A stretch of DNA of 64,000 nt from Gallionella straubiae (GTDB lineage: Bacteria > Pseudomonadota > Gammaproteobacteria > Burkholderiales > Gallionellaceae). Made by a program: the position numbers and the translations under genes. Each line of letters opens with the position of its first letter. Within the stretch, counting starts at the first letter, position 1. Below, piece after piece: positions 36,165 through 45,455 of this stretch. The notes beneath the pieces are model-generated. The model was given only the letters and a program-made list of their open reading frames with translations. It was not told the origin of the DNA and did no database searches. The DNA is taken from assembly GCF_051257895.1 (NCBI RefSeq), contig NZ_CP194331.1, positions 1,488,001 through 1,552,000 of the forward strand, written 5' to 3'.

Positions 36165-37036
36165 CAGTAGAACCTCTCTTCACCTTCGGGTCTGGTTTTA
36201 AAACGCTTGTGCAGCCAGAAATACTGCTCCGGCATTTCGCGCACGCGCTGTTCGATGAATTCATTCATGCGCCGTGTATCGGCGACCACATCACCGGTCG
36301 GGTAATTTTCCCAGGCCGGATAGAAGCGTACCTCATAACCCTCGCCGCCGGGCAGCAGCTTGCTGATGCAGGGCACCACCCGCGCGCCGGTCATTTCGGC
36401 GAGGCGCGGCACGGTGGTCAGCGTCGCGGCCTTCACTCCGAAGAACGGCACGAACACGCCGTCCTTGGTCGCGAGATCCTGATCCGGCAGGTAGTAGAAC
36501 GGGCGCCGCTCGCGCATCGCCTTGATGACCGGGCGCAGACCCTGCTGGCGCACGTATAGTTTCTGCTCACCGAAACGCGAACGCCCGTGCAGCAGCATCT
36601 TGTGGAACAGCGGATTCTTCTGACTGGAATACACGCTGACCAGGTCGACATGCTGGATCATCCACGAGCCGCCGACATCCAGCGCAACGAAGTGCGGCGC
36701 GAGCACGATCACCTGCCCACGCGCCTGCGCCGCCTCGTAATGTTCCAGCCCCTCGACGCGGATGTAGCCCTGGATGCGGGACGCGGGGCTCCACCACAGG
36801 ATGCTGCGTTCCAGAAAGCTGCGCGCGAAAGCCTGGAAATTTTTTCTGGCCAGCACCCTGCGCTCGGCCTCGGACAACTCGGGGAAGCACAGCCGCAGGT
36901 TGGTCGCCGCCACGAAACGCCGCTCAGCGGCGAACCAGTACAGCAGCGTGCCCAGCGCATTGCCCAATCCCGCGAGCAGCGGCAGCGGCAGGAAGTGCAG
37001 CAGCCACATCAGGAAAATGCCTATTCTGGTTATCAT
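36164..37036 (-). CDS. Lipid A acyltransferase (LpxL/HtrB family)
   Basis: A 290-residue inner-membrane acyltransferase. One N-terminal membrane helix (residues about 5-35), then the HX4D dyad in VLAPHFVALDVGGSW, a YSSQKNPLFHKMLLHGRSRFG acceptor loop and YYLPDQDLATKDGVFVPFFG. The family transfers secondary acyl chains (laurate or similar) from acyl-ACP to Kdo2-lipid IVA. A second paralog lies directly upstream. Which one is the first-acting enzyme cannot be decided from sequence alone. Confidence 0.88.
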   Translation of the reverse strand: MITRIGIFLMWLLHFLPLPLLAGLGNALGTLLYWFAAERRFVAATNLRLCFPELSEAERRVLARKNFQAFARSFLERSILWWSPASRIQGYIRVEGLEHYEAAQARGQVIVLAPHFVALDVGGSWMIQHVDLVSVYSSQKNPLFHKMLLHGRSRFGEQKLYVRQQGLRPVIKAMRERRPFYYLPDQDLATKDGVFVPFFGVKAATLTTVPRLAEMTGARVVPCISKLLPGGEGYEVRFYPAWENYPTGDVVADTRRMNEFIEQRVREMPEQYFWLHKRFKTRPEGEERFY

Positions 37037-37050
37037 CTTTCAAACAGCCA

Positions 37051-37165
37051 TTGAACCACGAAGGTCACAAAGGGCGCGAAGAAAAACAATGCGCCTCATA
37101 GAGAATCCCTTTCCGGCAAGTTTCCAATTTTCACGCAATGAAAAATCTTCGTGGTGAAATGCTTT
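37051..37165. repeat. Intergenic repeat with CCACGAAG...CTTCGTGG ends, second copy
   Basis: The left end TTGAACCACGAAGGTCAC (37051-37068) and the right end ATCTTCGTGGTGAAATGC (37145-37162) match the element at 11897-12180 in both ends and orientation. The middle differs. It fills the gap between the two acyltransferase genes. Confidence 0.7.
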
Positions 37166-37173
37166 TTCTGTGT

Positions 37174-38055
37174 TCATGCCTGTTGTGAAGTTGTCGCGGG
37201 CGCATCCACGCCGCGCGGGATTTTATAGCGGTTGTAGCTCCACAGGTATTGCGCCGGGCAGGCGCGGATCACGCGCTCCAGCGCCGCATTGATCTGCCGC
37301 GGCACGGGTACGGCGAAATCCAGTTGCAGCGGCTCGACGTGGATCACATAGCCCTGCCCGTGCGGCAACCGTTCCGAGTAGGCGATCAGCACCGTCGCGC
37401 CGCTGCTTTCCGCGAGGCGGGCAGCCAGCGTCATGGTGTAGGCGGGGCGGCCGAAGAAATCCGCCCATTCGCCCTCGCCCCGGCTGGGCACCTGGTCGGG
37501 CAGCAGCCCGATCGCCTCGCCGCGCCTGAGCGCCTTGTACAGCAGGCGCACGCCGCTCACGTCGGCCTTCGCCAGCTTCGCCTGGCCGCGCTCGCGGCCA
37601 CCGCGCATCACGCCTTCCAGAAAACCGAGCTTGGGCGGGCGGTACAGCACGGTGATCGGCACGCGCCGCGCGGCATACAGCGCGGAAATTTCGAAGCAGC
37701 CCAAGTGCGGCGTCAGGAAGATGATGCCGCGGCCTTGTTCCTGCGCCGCAACGATGTGCTCCAGCCCGATGCATTCGCGCACTGCGCCGACTACTTCGTC
37801 ATACGGCCGCCCCCAGACCCACGCCAGTTCCGTGATGCCCCTGCCCGCCCCGGTGATGGCGTCGGACAACACCTTCCGGTATTCGGCCTCATCGGCAGTT
37901 ATCCCGGCCTGGCGCAAATTGCCCCTCGTACGCGCGGCATATTGTGCGGAGACCGCATAGGTCAACCGCCCGAGCAGTGCGCCGAGGCCGTGTAACGCGT
38001 TCAGCGGCAGCAAGGCAAGCAGGCGAAAGAAGGATTTGAAGAGGAAAGCGGTCAT
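37174..38055 (-). CDS. Lipid A acyltransferase paralog (LpxL/LpxM family)
   Basis: A 293-residue protein related to its downstream neighbour. N-terminal hydrophobic segment (FKSFFRLLALLPLNALHGLG), catalytic HX4E in FLTPHLGCFEISALY (Glu instead of Asp, allowed in the family), VLYRPPKLGFLEGVMRGGRERG and GLLPDQVPSRGEGEWADFFG. It probably adds the second secondary acyl chain. It is separated from its paralog by a 137-base repeat-bearing spacer and is divergent from metK. Confidence 0.87.
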   Translation of the reverse strand: MTAFLFKSFFRLLALLPLNALHGLGALLGRLTYAVSAQYAARTRGNLRQAGITADEAEYRKVLSDAITGAGRGITELAWVWGRPYDEVVGAVRECIGLEHIVAAQEQGRGIIFLTPHLGCFEISALYAARRVPITVLYRPPKLGFLEGVMRGGRERGQAKLAKADVSGVRLLYKALRRGEAIGLLPDQVPSRGEGEWADFFGRPAYTMTLAARLAESSGATVLIAYSERLPHGQGYVIHVEPLQLDFAVPVPRQINAALERVIRACPAQYLWSYNRYKIPRGVDAPATTSQQA

Positions 38056-38137
38056 GGGGGTGGCATGCTACCAAGTTTGGTCAGAATTGGTACAATGCGC
38101 GCCTTTTGTTCATTTTAGAGAGATAGAGCGGGGAGCC

Positions 38138-39301
38138 ATGAGCGAATACTTGTTTACGTCCGAATCCGTTTCCGAAGGCCATCCAGACAAGGTGGCAGAC
38201 CAGATTTCCGATGCCATCGTCGATGCCATTTTAGCGCAGGACAAGCATTCGCGCATTGCCGCCGAAACGCTGTGCAACACCGGCCTCGTCGTGCTGGCCG
38301 GCGAGATCACCACCGCCGCCAATGTCGATTACATCCACGTGGCGCGTGAAACTCTCAAACGCATCGGCTATGACAACACCGAATACGGCATCGACTACAA
38401 GGGCTGCGCGGTGCTGGTGGCCTACGACAAGCAAAGCCCCGATATTGCACAGGGCGTGAACAGGGCTTATGACGATGAACTGGGGCAAGGTGCGGGCGAT
38501 CAGGGCTTGATGTTCGGCTACGCCTGCCGCGAAACCGACACGCTGATGCCATTGCCGATCTACTTGTCGCACCGCATTGTCGAGCGCCAATCGCAATTGC
38601 GCCGCGACGGCCGCCTGAACTGGCTGCGCCCGGATGCCAAATCGCAAGTAACCATCAAATATGTCAATGGCAAGCCCGACTCGATCGACACTGTGGTGCT
38701 GTCCACCCAGCACGCGCCGGAAATGACGCTGGAGCAAATCCGCGAGGCGGCCATTGAGGAGATCATCAAACCGATCCTGCCCAGGGAACTGGTCAAGGGC
38801 GACATCAAATATCTGGTCAACCCGACCGGACGTTTCGTCGTCGGCGGCCCGCAGGGCGATTGCGGCCTGACCGGGCGCAAGATCATCGTGGACACTTACG
38901 GCGGCGCGGCGCCGCACGGCGGCGGCGCATTCTCCGGCAAAGATCCGTCCAAGGTGGACCGTTCCGCTGCCTACGCCGGGCGCTACGTAGCCAAGAACAT
39001 CGTCGCGGCAGGTTTGGCAGACAAATGTCTGATCCAGATTTCCTACGCGATCGGTGTGGCACAACCCACCAGCGTGATGGTCACCACTTACGGTACCGGC
39101 AAAGTATCGGATGAAAAAATCGCCGAACTGGTCAAGAAACATTTCGACCTGCGCCCGAAAGGCATCGTGCAAATGCTCGACCTGCTGCGCCCGATCTACC
39201 AGAAGACCGCGGCTTACGGCCACTTCGGACGCGAGGAGCCGGAATTCAAGTGGGAAGCAACCGACAAGGCTGCTGCACTGCGGGCTGACGCAGGCCTGTA
39301 A
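38138..39301 (+). CDS. metK: S-adenosylmethionine synthetase
   Basis: A 387-residue enzyme making SAM from Met and ATP. Motifs: SEGHPDKVADQISDAIVDA, GAGDQGLMFGYA, NPTGRFVVGGPQGDCGLTGRK and the P-loop-like GGGAFSGKDPSKVDRSAAY. ATG 38138 follows GGGGAG. A -10-like TACAAT lies near 38091. I see no convincing SAM riboswitch in the 82-base leader. Confidence 0.97.
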   Translation: MSEYLFTSESVSEGHPDKVADQISDAIVDAILAQDKHSRIAAETLCNTGLVVLAGEITTAANVDYIHVARETLKRIGYDNTEYGIDYKGCAVLVAYDKQSPDIAQGVNRAYDDELGQGAGDQGLMFGYACRETDTLMPLPIYLSHRIVERQSQLRRDGRLNWLRPDAKSQVTIKYVNGKPDSIDTVVLSTQHAPEMTLEQIREAAIEEIIKPILPRELVKGDIKYLVNPTGRFVVGGPQGDCGLTGRKIIVDTYGGAAPHGGGAFSGKDPSKVDRSAAYAGRYVAKNIVAAGLADKCLIQISYAIGVAQPTSVMVTTYGTGKVSDEKIAELVKKHFDLRPKGIVQMLDLLRPIYQKTAAYGHFGREEPEFKWEATDKAAALRADAGL

Positions 39302-39324
39302 TTCAGCACAGCACAAATGTAAAG

Positions 39325-39354
39325 CAAACGGCGCCTCGGGCGCCGTTTGTTTTG
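39325..39354 (+). terminator. metK intrinsic terminator
   Basis: CAAACGGCGCC (39325-39335) pairs with GGCGCCGTTTG (39339-39349) across TCG, followed by TTTT. It lies 24 bases after metK and just before the convergent FlgT-like gene. Confidence 0.85.
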
Positions 39355-39370
39355 GTTGGTACGCGTTCCC

Positions 39371-41008
39371 CTAAGGTTTTATCTGCTTCAACTTCAAAGG
39401 CACTCCCGGCTTCTTATTTTCCTGCGGCGCAGATGCCGCCGCTGCGGCTTCCGCCGCCTCCCGCTGCAGATCCTCTATCGCCACGGCTCGCACCTCCATT
39501 CCGGGAGGATTTTTCGATGTCGTTTTTTCCCTGGCGGATTTAGGTGCTGCACCCGCCCTGCTTTCGGCAGCAGGCTGCTCCTTGGCTTGCGCTGTCCCCT
39601 CCGCCTTGGCTTTCACTGCCTTTTCCGCCTTGACGCGTTCCGCTTCGGCCTTGGCTTCCTGCTCGGCTTTCAGCTTGGCCGCGGCGTCAGCCTGTTTCTT
39701 CGCTTCTGCCACTGCCTTCTTCTCGGCCTTGATGCGCTCGGCCTCGGCCTTGGCCGCTTCCCGCTTGGCTCGGGCGGCATTGCGTGCGATCTGCGCCTTT
39801 TCTCTCTCGTGCGCCTCCTGTGCGGCGCTGAGCCGACGAGCCTTGGTTTCCTGGGCGGCTTTCAGCTTGGCCGCCTTGGCCTCGGCGTCAGCCTGCGCCT
39901 TCGCTTCTTTCTCCGCCTTGATCCGGGCGGCTTCGGCCTGCTTCGCTTCGACCCGCGCCGCTTCCTCGCGTACGGCCTGCTCCTTCTTCACCCGCTCCGC
40001 CTCGTCCCTGGCTTCCTGCTCCGCCTTGGCCGCCTGCTGTGCGGCTATTTGCCTCGCGACCAGTGCACGCTGTTCGACGGGGTCGATCCTCGCGACATTG
40101 CCCGCCCCGATGCCGAGTTTCACCGCCTCTTCGGTGAGCTCGCCGATGGAGAACTGCGGCTGGACCTCGGTCAAGGTGAGCGTATCCGCCGCACGGTCCG
40201 TGGCGCCCAGCACCGCACCCTTTAGCCCGACGACCGGTGCCGCATCCCTGACGTAAACAACGAACTGATCGCCGGCTTTCAGCCGCGCGTCGCTCCCCGC
40301 ATCGAGATAGGCCTTCTTCCCTTCGACCCGGATGATGTTCGCGGAGAAGGGCATTTTCTCCAATGTCGCGCGGATATCCTTGACGGCAAGATCGAGCAGC
40401 CGGTTTGTCGCCTGCCCGAATTCAGTTTCAAAAAAGATGCTGCTGCCGAAGGGCTTGTCGTTGCCCACCCTCACCTCGCCCTGTGCCTGTTCACCCAGGC
40501 GGCGCAGCATGAGGCGGTTACCCGTGAGCCCGTCATAAACGGCAAGTTCGACTTCGATGTGCCGCTTCGCGCCTCCGCCGATCGGTGTGCCGAGGTAGCC
40601 TTTTTCCTGCTTCGTTCCCGCATTCACCACCACGCCGGAAACCAGGAATTGCGCACCGCTCTCTGCGGCAGCCCCGATGATGACCTCGCGCTGCGCGTCT
40701 CCCGCCTCGGCCGGAATCGAACAGCCGCTGTAAGCAGCCAGGAACTCCCCGCTTGCCTCCAGCCGGCTGGCAAGCGCCAGGGGAAGGCCGTCGTAGATAT
40801 TGTTGATGTCGTCGACATGCAGGGTGTTGGCGACGTCGAACTGGGCGAACGCAATTTTCCTTTTCGCGGCGCGCGCCGCACCCTCCTGTGCGCCCTCGGT
40901 TCCTTCCGTCTGGGCGGCAACGGGCGCCGCGCAGAGGGCAACCATCATGCAGAACAGCGTCACCAGCGAGGCGGCGCAGCGAGAACCTTGGCGAATGTTG
41001 AATGGCAT
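39371..41008 (-). CDS. FlgT-like exported protein with long Ala/Lys/Glu helix
   Basis: A 545-residue protein with signal peptide (cleaved near residue 32, AAPVAAQ). Residues about 50-310 resemble the flagellar T-ring protein FlgT: KIAFAQFDVANTLHVDDINNIYDGL, GAQFLVSGVVVNAG, KRHIEVELAVYDGLTGNRL, then a C-terminal fold DAGSDARLKAGDQFVVYV. Residues about 310-490 are an uninterrupted Ala/Lys/Glu/Arg-rich helix like TolA domain II, and the end is Pro/Lys-rich. No flagellar gene is adjacent. The architecture is unusual and the function unknown. Confidence 0.65.
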   Translation of the reverse strand: MPFNIRQGSRCAASLVTLFCMMVALCAAPVAAQTEGTEGAQEGAARAAKRKIAFAQFDVANTLHVDDINNIYDGLPLALASRLEASGEFLAAYSGCSIPAEAGDAQREVIIGAAAESGAQFLVSGVVVNAGTKQEKGYLGTPIGGGAKRHIEVELAVYDGLTGNRLMLRRLGEQAQGEVRVGNDKPFGSSIFFETEFGQATNRLLDLAVKDIRATLEKMPFSANIIRVEGKKAYLDAGSDARLKAGDQFVVYVRDAAPVVGLKGAVLGATDRAADTLTLTEVQPQFSIGELTEEAVKLGIGAGNVARIDPVEQRALVARQIAAQQAAKAEQEARDEAERVKKEQAVREEAARVEAKQAEAARIKAEKEAKAQADAEAKAAKLKAAQETKARRLSAAQEAHEREKAQIARNAARAKREAAKAEAERIKAEKKAVAEAKKQADAAAKLKAEQEAKAEAERVKAEKAVKAKAEGTAQAKEQPAAESRAGAAPKSAREKTTSKNPPGMEVRAVAIEDLQREAAEAAAAASAPQENKKPGVPLKLKQIKP

Positions 41009-41019
41009 GAACTACCCTC

Positions 41020-41220
41020 TTAAAGCAATATGCGCCAACCGGTCAACACGTAGCGTTCCAGCACGAACAGCACAGCGAAGAGCAACAGTAGTACGACGGC
41101 GAAGCGCAACACTTGCCAGGCAAATTTCAGGTAGCGGCGGTCGCGCGTGAAGACATACATCCCGCCGCTCAGGATCACCAGCAGCGCGACCACTATAAAG
41201 AACAGGCGCAGGATCAGCAC
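41020..41220 (-). CDS. Small two-helix membrane protein
   Basis: A 66-residue protein with two hydrophobic helices (LILRLFFIVVALLVILSGGM and FAVVLLLLFAVLFVLERYVL) separated by a basic loop FTRDRRYLKFAWQ, so both ends face the same side. It lies 11 bases upstream of the FlgT-like gene and 23 bases after lpxC, both on the same strand. It resembles small uncharacterised membrane proteins seen near lpxC in betaproteobacteria. I cannot name a function. Confidence 0.65.
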   Translation of the reverse strand: MLILRLFFIVVALLVILSGGMYVFTRDRRYLKFAWQVLRFAVVLLLLFAVLFVLERYVLTGWRILL

Positions 41221-41243
41221 ATGTCCACCATGGTCGCGTCAGC

Positions 41244-42155
41244 TCAGGCGGCCTGCAGTTGCAGCCGCAGGAAGGCCGGCGCGTCTTCCACGCTGTCGAA
41301 GGTGACGAACTCCCAGGCCTGCTCGTCGGCGAGCAGGGCGCGCAGCAGGGCGTTGTTCAGCGCATGGCCGGATTTGTAGCCGGAGAACGCGCCGATCAGC
41401 GGATGCCCCAGCAGGTAGAGGTCGCCGATCGCGTCGAGCACCTTGTGCTTGACGAACTCGTCGTCGAAGCGCAATCCATCGGCGTTCAGCACGCGGTATT
41501 CGTCCATCACGATGGCATTGTCGAGGCTGCCGCCCAGCGCAAGGCCCTGCGCGCGCATGTTCTCGACGTCCTGCATGAAGCCGAAGGTGCGCGCGCGGCT
41601 GATGTCGCGCACGTAGGATTCTTCGCCGAGGTCAACCACCACATGCTGCTTGGCGTCGGCGAACACCGGGTGGGCGAAGTTGATGGTGAAGGTCAGTTTG
41701 TAGCCGTTGTAGGGCTCGAAGCGCACCCACTTGTCGCCGTGCTTCACCTCGACGGTCTTCTTAACGCGGATGAATTTCTTGGCGGCGGATTGTTCGGCGA
41801 TGCCCGCCGACTGCAGCAGGAAGATGAAGGTGCCGGCGCTGCCGTCCATGATCGGCACTTCCGCGCTGTCGAGATCGACATAGGCGTTATCCACCCCCAG
41901 CCCGGCCAGCGCCGACATCAGGTGCTCGACGGTCGCGACGCGCACGCCGTTCTGCTCCATGCAGGTGGACAGGCGCGTGTCATGCACCAGCTCGGCGCGC
42001 GCCTGGATTTCCTCGACCGGCCTGGCGTCCACGCGGCGGAATACGATGCCGGTGTTGACCGGGGCGGGGCGCAGCCCCAGCGTGACTTTTTCGCCGCTGT
42101 GCAAGCCGACTCCCGTCACGCTGACGGAGCTCTTCAAGGTGCGTTGCTTAACCAT
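41244..42155 (-). CDS. lpxC: UDP-3-O-acyl-N-acetylglucosamine deacetylase
   Basis: A 303-residue zinc amidase catalysing the committed step of lipid A synthesis. The zinc ligands are in VEHLMSALAG (His) and the HKVLDAIGDLYLLGHPL segment (HxxxD). A catalytic His is in YKSGHALNN. MVKQRTLKSSVSVTGVGLHSG is the canonical start, so ATG 42155 is used rather than one eight codons upstream. It ends the dcw cluster after ftsZ, as in many proteobacteria. Confidence 0.96.
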   Translation of the reverse strand: MVKQRTLKSSVSVTGVGLHSGEKVTLGLRPAPVNTGIVFRRVDARPVEEIQARAELVHDTRLSTCMEQNGVRVATVEHLMSALAGLGVDNAYVDLDSAEVPIMDGSAGTFIFLLQSAGIAEQSAAKKFIRVKKTVEVKHGDKWVRFEPYNGYKLTFTINFAHPVFADAKQHVVVDLGEESYVRDISRARTFGFMQDVENMRAQGLALGGSLDNAIVMDEYRVLNADGLRFDDEFVKHKVLDAIGDLYLLGHPLIGAFSGYKSGHALNNALLRALLADEQAWEFVTFDSVEDAPAFLRLQLQAA

Positions 42156-42253
42156 TGGTGCCTTAGACACAAAAATCATGTGTGAATTTTATCACGGCAA
42201 TACCCGGCACAAGGAGCGGCATCACCCCCTGAGTCCGGAATCCTGAATCCTCC

Positions 42254-43429
42254 TCAGTCCGCCTGCTTGCGCAGGAAGGACGGGATATCCAGCGTATCCA
42301 TGCCGGATTTCTCCATCGCATCGATGGTTTCCCTGCGGCCGCGGCGCATTACGGCAGGCGTATCCAACTCGGTGTAATTCACGCCGCTGCTGGCAATCGG
42401 CTCGTCGTGCGTGCCGGTGCGCTGGTAGGTTTCTTCGCTGCGGTAAACCACTTCCGGCTTGGGCTGCTTGCGCATCATCTGCGCGCCGAGGCCGGTTGCC
42501 ACGACGGTCACGCGCAGGTCTTCGCCCATGTTCTCGTCGAACACCGAGCCGACGATCACGGTCGCTTCTTCGGCGGCAAACTGCACGCACTCCATCACGT
42601 CTTCCAGTTCCTTGAGCTTCAGGTTGCTGGACGAGGTAATGTTCACCAGCACGCCGCGCGCGCCGGACATGTCCACATCTTCCAGCAGCGGGCTGGCGAT
42701 CGCGCGTTCGGCGGCGGTGCGTGCGCGGTCCGGACCGGAGGCGATCGCGGAACCCATCATCGCCATGCCGTTTTCCGACATCACGGTGCGCACGTCGGCG
42801 AAGTCGACGTTGATCAGCCCCGGCACGTTGATCACTTCGGCGATGCCCGCCACCGCGCCCTGCAGCACGCCGTTGGCGGCCTTGAAGGCCTCCGGCACGG
42901 TGACGTCGCTGCCCAGCACTTCCATCAGCTTGGAGTTCGGCACGATGATCAGCGAATCGACATGCTCGTGCAGCGCCTCGATGCCGGCCTTGGCGAAGCG
43001 CATGCGGTTGCCTTCATAGGTGAACGGCTTGGTAACCACCGCCACGGTGAGGATATCCAGCTCGCGCGCGATCTGCGCGACGATCGGCGCGGCGCCGGTG
43101 CCGGTGCCGCCGCCCATGCCGGCGGTGATGAACACCATGTTCGCGCCGCTGATCATCTCCTTGATGCGTTCGCGGTCTTCCTCGGCCGCTGCCTGCCCGA
43201 TCGACGGCTTGGCGCCTGCGCCCAAGCCCTTGGTGATGTTCGCACCGATCTGCAGCTGGGTGCGCGCCTTGCTGCGCTTGAGCGCCTGCGCATCGGTGTT
43301 GATGGCGATGAACTCGACGCCCTGCACGCCCTGTTCGATCATGTGGTCCACGGCATTGCCGCCGCAGCCGCCCACCCCGATCACCTTGATCACTGCATCC
43401 TGTGTTTCCGCTTCCATTAGTTCGAACAT
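42254..43429 (-). CDS. ftsZ: Cell division GTPase FtsZ
   Basis: A 391-residue tubulin homolog that polymerises into the Z ring. VIGVGGCGGNAVDHMI begins the GTPase domain, the tubulin signature is GGGTGTGAAPIVAQIA, and the T7 synergy loop reads NVPGLINVDFADVRTVM. The disordered linker ends in the conserved C-terminal peptide MDTLDIPSFLRKQAD that binds FtsA and ZipA. ftsA is 68 bases upstream. The 98-base ftsZ-lpxC spacer contains a TCCGGAATCCTGAATCCTCC repeat. Confidence 0.97.
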   Translation of the reverse strand: MFELMEAETQDAVIKVIGVGGCGGNAVDHMIEQGVQGVEFIAINTDAQALKRSKARTQLQIGANITKGLGAGAKPSIGQAAAEEDRERIKEMISGANMVFITAGMGGGTGTGAAPIVAQIARELDILTVAVVTKPFTYEGNRMRFAKAGIEALHEHVDSLIIVPNSKLMEVLGSDVTVPEAFKAANGVLQGAVAGIAEVINVPGLINVDFADVRTVMSENGMAMMGSAIASGPDRARTAAERAIASPLLEDVDMSGARGVLVNITSSSNLKLKELEDVMECVQFAAEEATVIVGSVFDENMGEDLRVTVVATGLGAQMMRKQPKPEVVYRSEETYQRTGTHDEPIASSGVNYTELDTPAVMRRGRRETIDAMEKSGMDTLDIPSFLRKQAD

Positions 43430-43497
43430 CGTCGCCTCCTTATAAAAATAACTTCAAATATACTTCCGGGCCCTGAGCCGCTAACCCCTGAAAACCG

Positions 43498-44733
43498 CTA
43501 GAAATTCCCCTGAAACCACGATTTCATCTTTCCCAATACATCCCCCAATGAACCTGATTGCTTGCGCGTCTCTTCGTCACGCTGGTAGTGCTCCAGGCCA
43601 TACAGCAGCAGCCCCACGCCGGTCGCCATGCGCGGCGTCTTCACCACATCGGACAGCCCGCCGACATACTTCGGAATTCCGAGACGCACCGGCAGGTGGA
43701 AAATTTCCTCGCCCAGCTCGACCATGCCCTGCATGGCGCTGCTGCCGCCGGTGATCACGATGCCGGATGAGAGCAGGTCCTCGAAGCCGCTGCGGCGCAG
43801 TTCCTGCTGCACCAGCAGGTAGAGCTCCTCGACGCGCGGCTCGATCACCTCGGCGAGCGTCTGGCGCGACAGCGAGCGCGGCCCGCGCTCACCCACACCC
43901 GGCACCTCGATCGCACCGTTGTCGGCGAGCTGGCGCAAGGCGCAGCCGTGCTTGATCTTGATATCCTCGGCATCCTGGGTCGGCGTACGCAACGCCATCG
44001 CGATGTCGTTGGTGATCTGGTCGCCCGCGATCGGGATCACCGCGGTGTGGCGGATCGCGCCGCCGGTGAACACCGCGATGTCGGTGGTGCCGCCGCCGAT
44101 GTCGACGAGGCACACGCCCAGCTCCTTTTCGTCCTCTTCCAGCACCGCCTTGCTCGACGCCAGCGGCTGCAGGATCAGCTCGTTGACCTCCAGCCCGCAA
44201 CGGTGGATACACTTCATGATGTTCTGCACCGCCGCGACCGCACCGCTGACGATATGCACCTCGACGTCGAGGCGCATGCCGCTCATGCCGAGCGGCTTCT
44301 TGATGCCGCTCTGTCCGTCGATGCTGAACTCCTGTTCGAGGATATGCAGGATCTGCTGGTCGCCCGGCAGGCTGATCGAGCTCGCGGTCTCGACCACCCG
44401 CTCGACGTCGGCGGGCGCGACCTCCTTCTCCTTGATCTTCACCATGCCGCGCGAGTTGATTCCGCGGATGTGGCTGCCCGCGATGCCGGTGTGCACCTCA
44501 TGGATCTTGCAGTCCGCCATCAGCTCGGCCTCTTCCAGCGCGCGCTGAATCGAACCCACCGTGGCTTCGATGTTGACCACCATGCCTTTCTTCATGCCAT
44601 CCGATTCGTGCATACCCATGCCGATCACCTCCAGCATGCCGTCCGGCTTAACCTCGCCGACGATGGCCACGATCTTGGATGTACCGATATCCAGCCCGAC
44701 CACCAGGTTCTTGGTTTCCTTGTTTCTGCTCAT
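43498..44733 (-). CDS. ftsA: Cell division protein FtsA
   Basis: A 411-residue actin-like ATPase that tethers FtsZ to the membrane. VVGLDIGTSKIVAIVGEV is the phosphate-1 motif, LVDIGGGTTDIAVFTGGAIRHT phosphate-2, and SGIVITGGSSAMQGMVEL the adenosine motif. A C-terminal amphipathic helix ends GKMKSWFQGNF, the membrane-targeting sequence. It lies 23 bases after ftsQ. Confidence 0.97.
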   Translation of the reverse strand: MSRNKETKNLVVGLDIGTSKIVAIVGEVKPDGMLEVIGMGMHESDGMKKGMVVNIEATVGSIQRALEEAELMADCKIHEVHTGIAGSHIRGINSRGMVKIKEKEVAPADVERVVETASSISLPGDQQILHILEQEFSIDGQSGIKKPLGMSGMRLDVEVHIVSGAVAAVQNIMKCIHRCGLEVNELILQPLASSKAVLEEDEKELGVCLVDIGGGTTDIAVFTGGAIRHTAVIPIAGDQITNDIAMALRTPTQDAEDIKIKHGCALRQLADNGAIEVPGVGERGPRSLSRQTLAEVIEPRVEELYLLVQQELRRSGFEDLLSSGIVITGGSSAMQGMVELGEEIFHLPVRLGIPKYVGGLSDVVKTPRMATGVGLLLYGLEHYQRDEETRKQSGSLGDVLGKMKSWFQGNF

Positions 44734-44756
44734 CGTTTATACCTCGCTGCCTATCC

Positions 44757-45455
44757 TCAACTCCTGACCATACCGCCCACCGCAAACCCGTTGCGATAGC
44801 GCATGTCCACATACCGCATCGTCTGCCCCGCCAGGCTGTACGGATATACCGTCACAAACCGTGCCAGGCGCTGCTGCATCTCTTCGCGACCCAGTTCCAG
44901 CACCAGGCCATTGGAGAGGCGCAACTGCCAGGCATGGCGCGGCGTCAGCGCCAGTTGCGTCACCTGCAGGTTCAGCGCGGCAAGCTGCGCATTGAACTGC
45001 GTGTAATGCTGCGCCACCTCCACTGACGCTCCCTCCGGCCCGATGAAGCCCGGCAGCGCCTGCTCGCTCGCCGCGCCGAACACCTCGCCGTGGGTGTTCA
45101 CCAGCGCTGCGCCGTTCCAGCGCGCCAGCGCCTGGTGCTCTTCCAGCTGCACCGCCAGCCGGTCGGGAAATTTGCGGCGGATGGTGACGCTGCGCACCCA
45201 TGTCAGTTTTTCCAGCGACTGCCTCAGGTGCTCGATGTCCACGGTGAAAAAATTGCCGCGCACCTCGCTGCGTGCCACCGCCAGCACTTCCTGCACATCC
45301 ACGCGCTGCGGCGCCGCATCCAGGCGCACGCTCTTCAGCGGTGACAATCCCGGCAGGTGCACGACGTAATAGGCCGCGCCATACAACACTGCCAGCGCGC
45401 TGAAAACCAGCAGCGCGTTGGCAATGTTCCTCAGCAGGACGGCGTTATCCCACAT
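44757..45455 (-). CDS. ftsQ: Cell division protein FtsQ
   Basis: A 232-residue bitopic divisome protein. The membrane helix covers about residues 12-35 (NALLVFSALAVLYGAAYYVV). The periplasmic POTRA domain follows (LKSVRLDAAPQRVDVQEVL, then VRSVTIRRKFPDRLAVQLEEH) and the beta domain continues to VDMRYRNGFAVGGM. It overlaps the ddl 3' end by 11 bases. Confidence 0.93.
   Translation of the reverse strand: MWDNAVLLRNIANALLVFSALAVLYGAAYYVVHLPGLSPLKSVRLDAAPQRVDVQEVLAVARSEVRGNFFTVDIEHLRQSLEKLTWVRSVTIRRKFPDRLAVQLEEHQALARWNGAALVNTHGEVFGAASEQALPGFIGPEGASVEVAQHYTQFNAQLAALNLQVTQLALTPRHAWQLRLSNGLVLELGREEMQQRLARFVTVYPYSLAGQTMRYVDMRYRNGFAVGGMVRS

Noticed and set aside
38056..38137. SAM-responsive riboswitch upstream of metK
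   Set aside because: The leader is only 82 bases and shows no recognisable SAM-I, SAM-II or SAH core. Only a short ACCAA/TTGGT inverted repeat is present.
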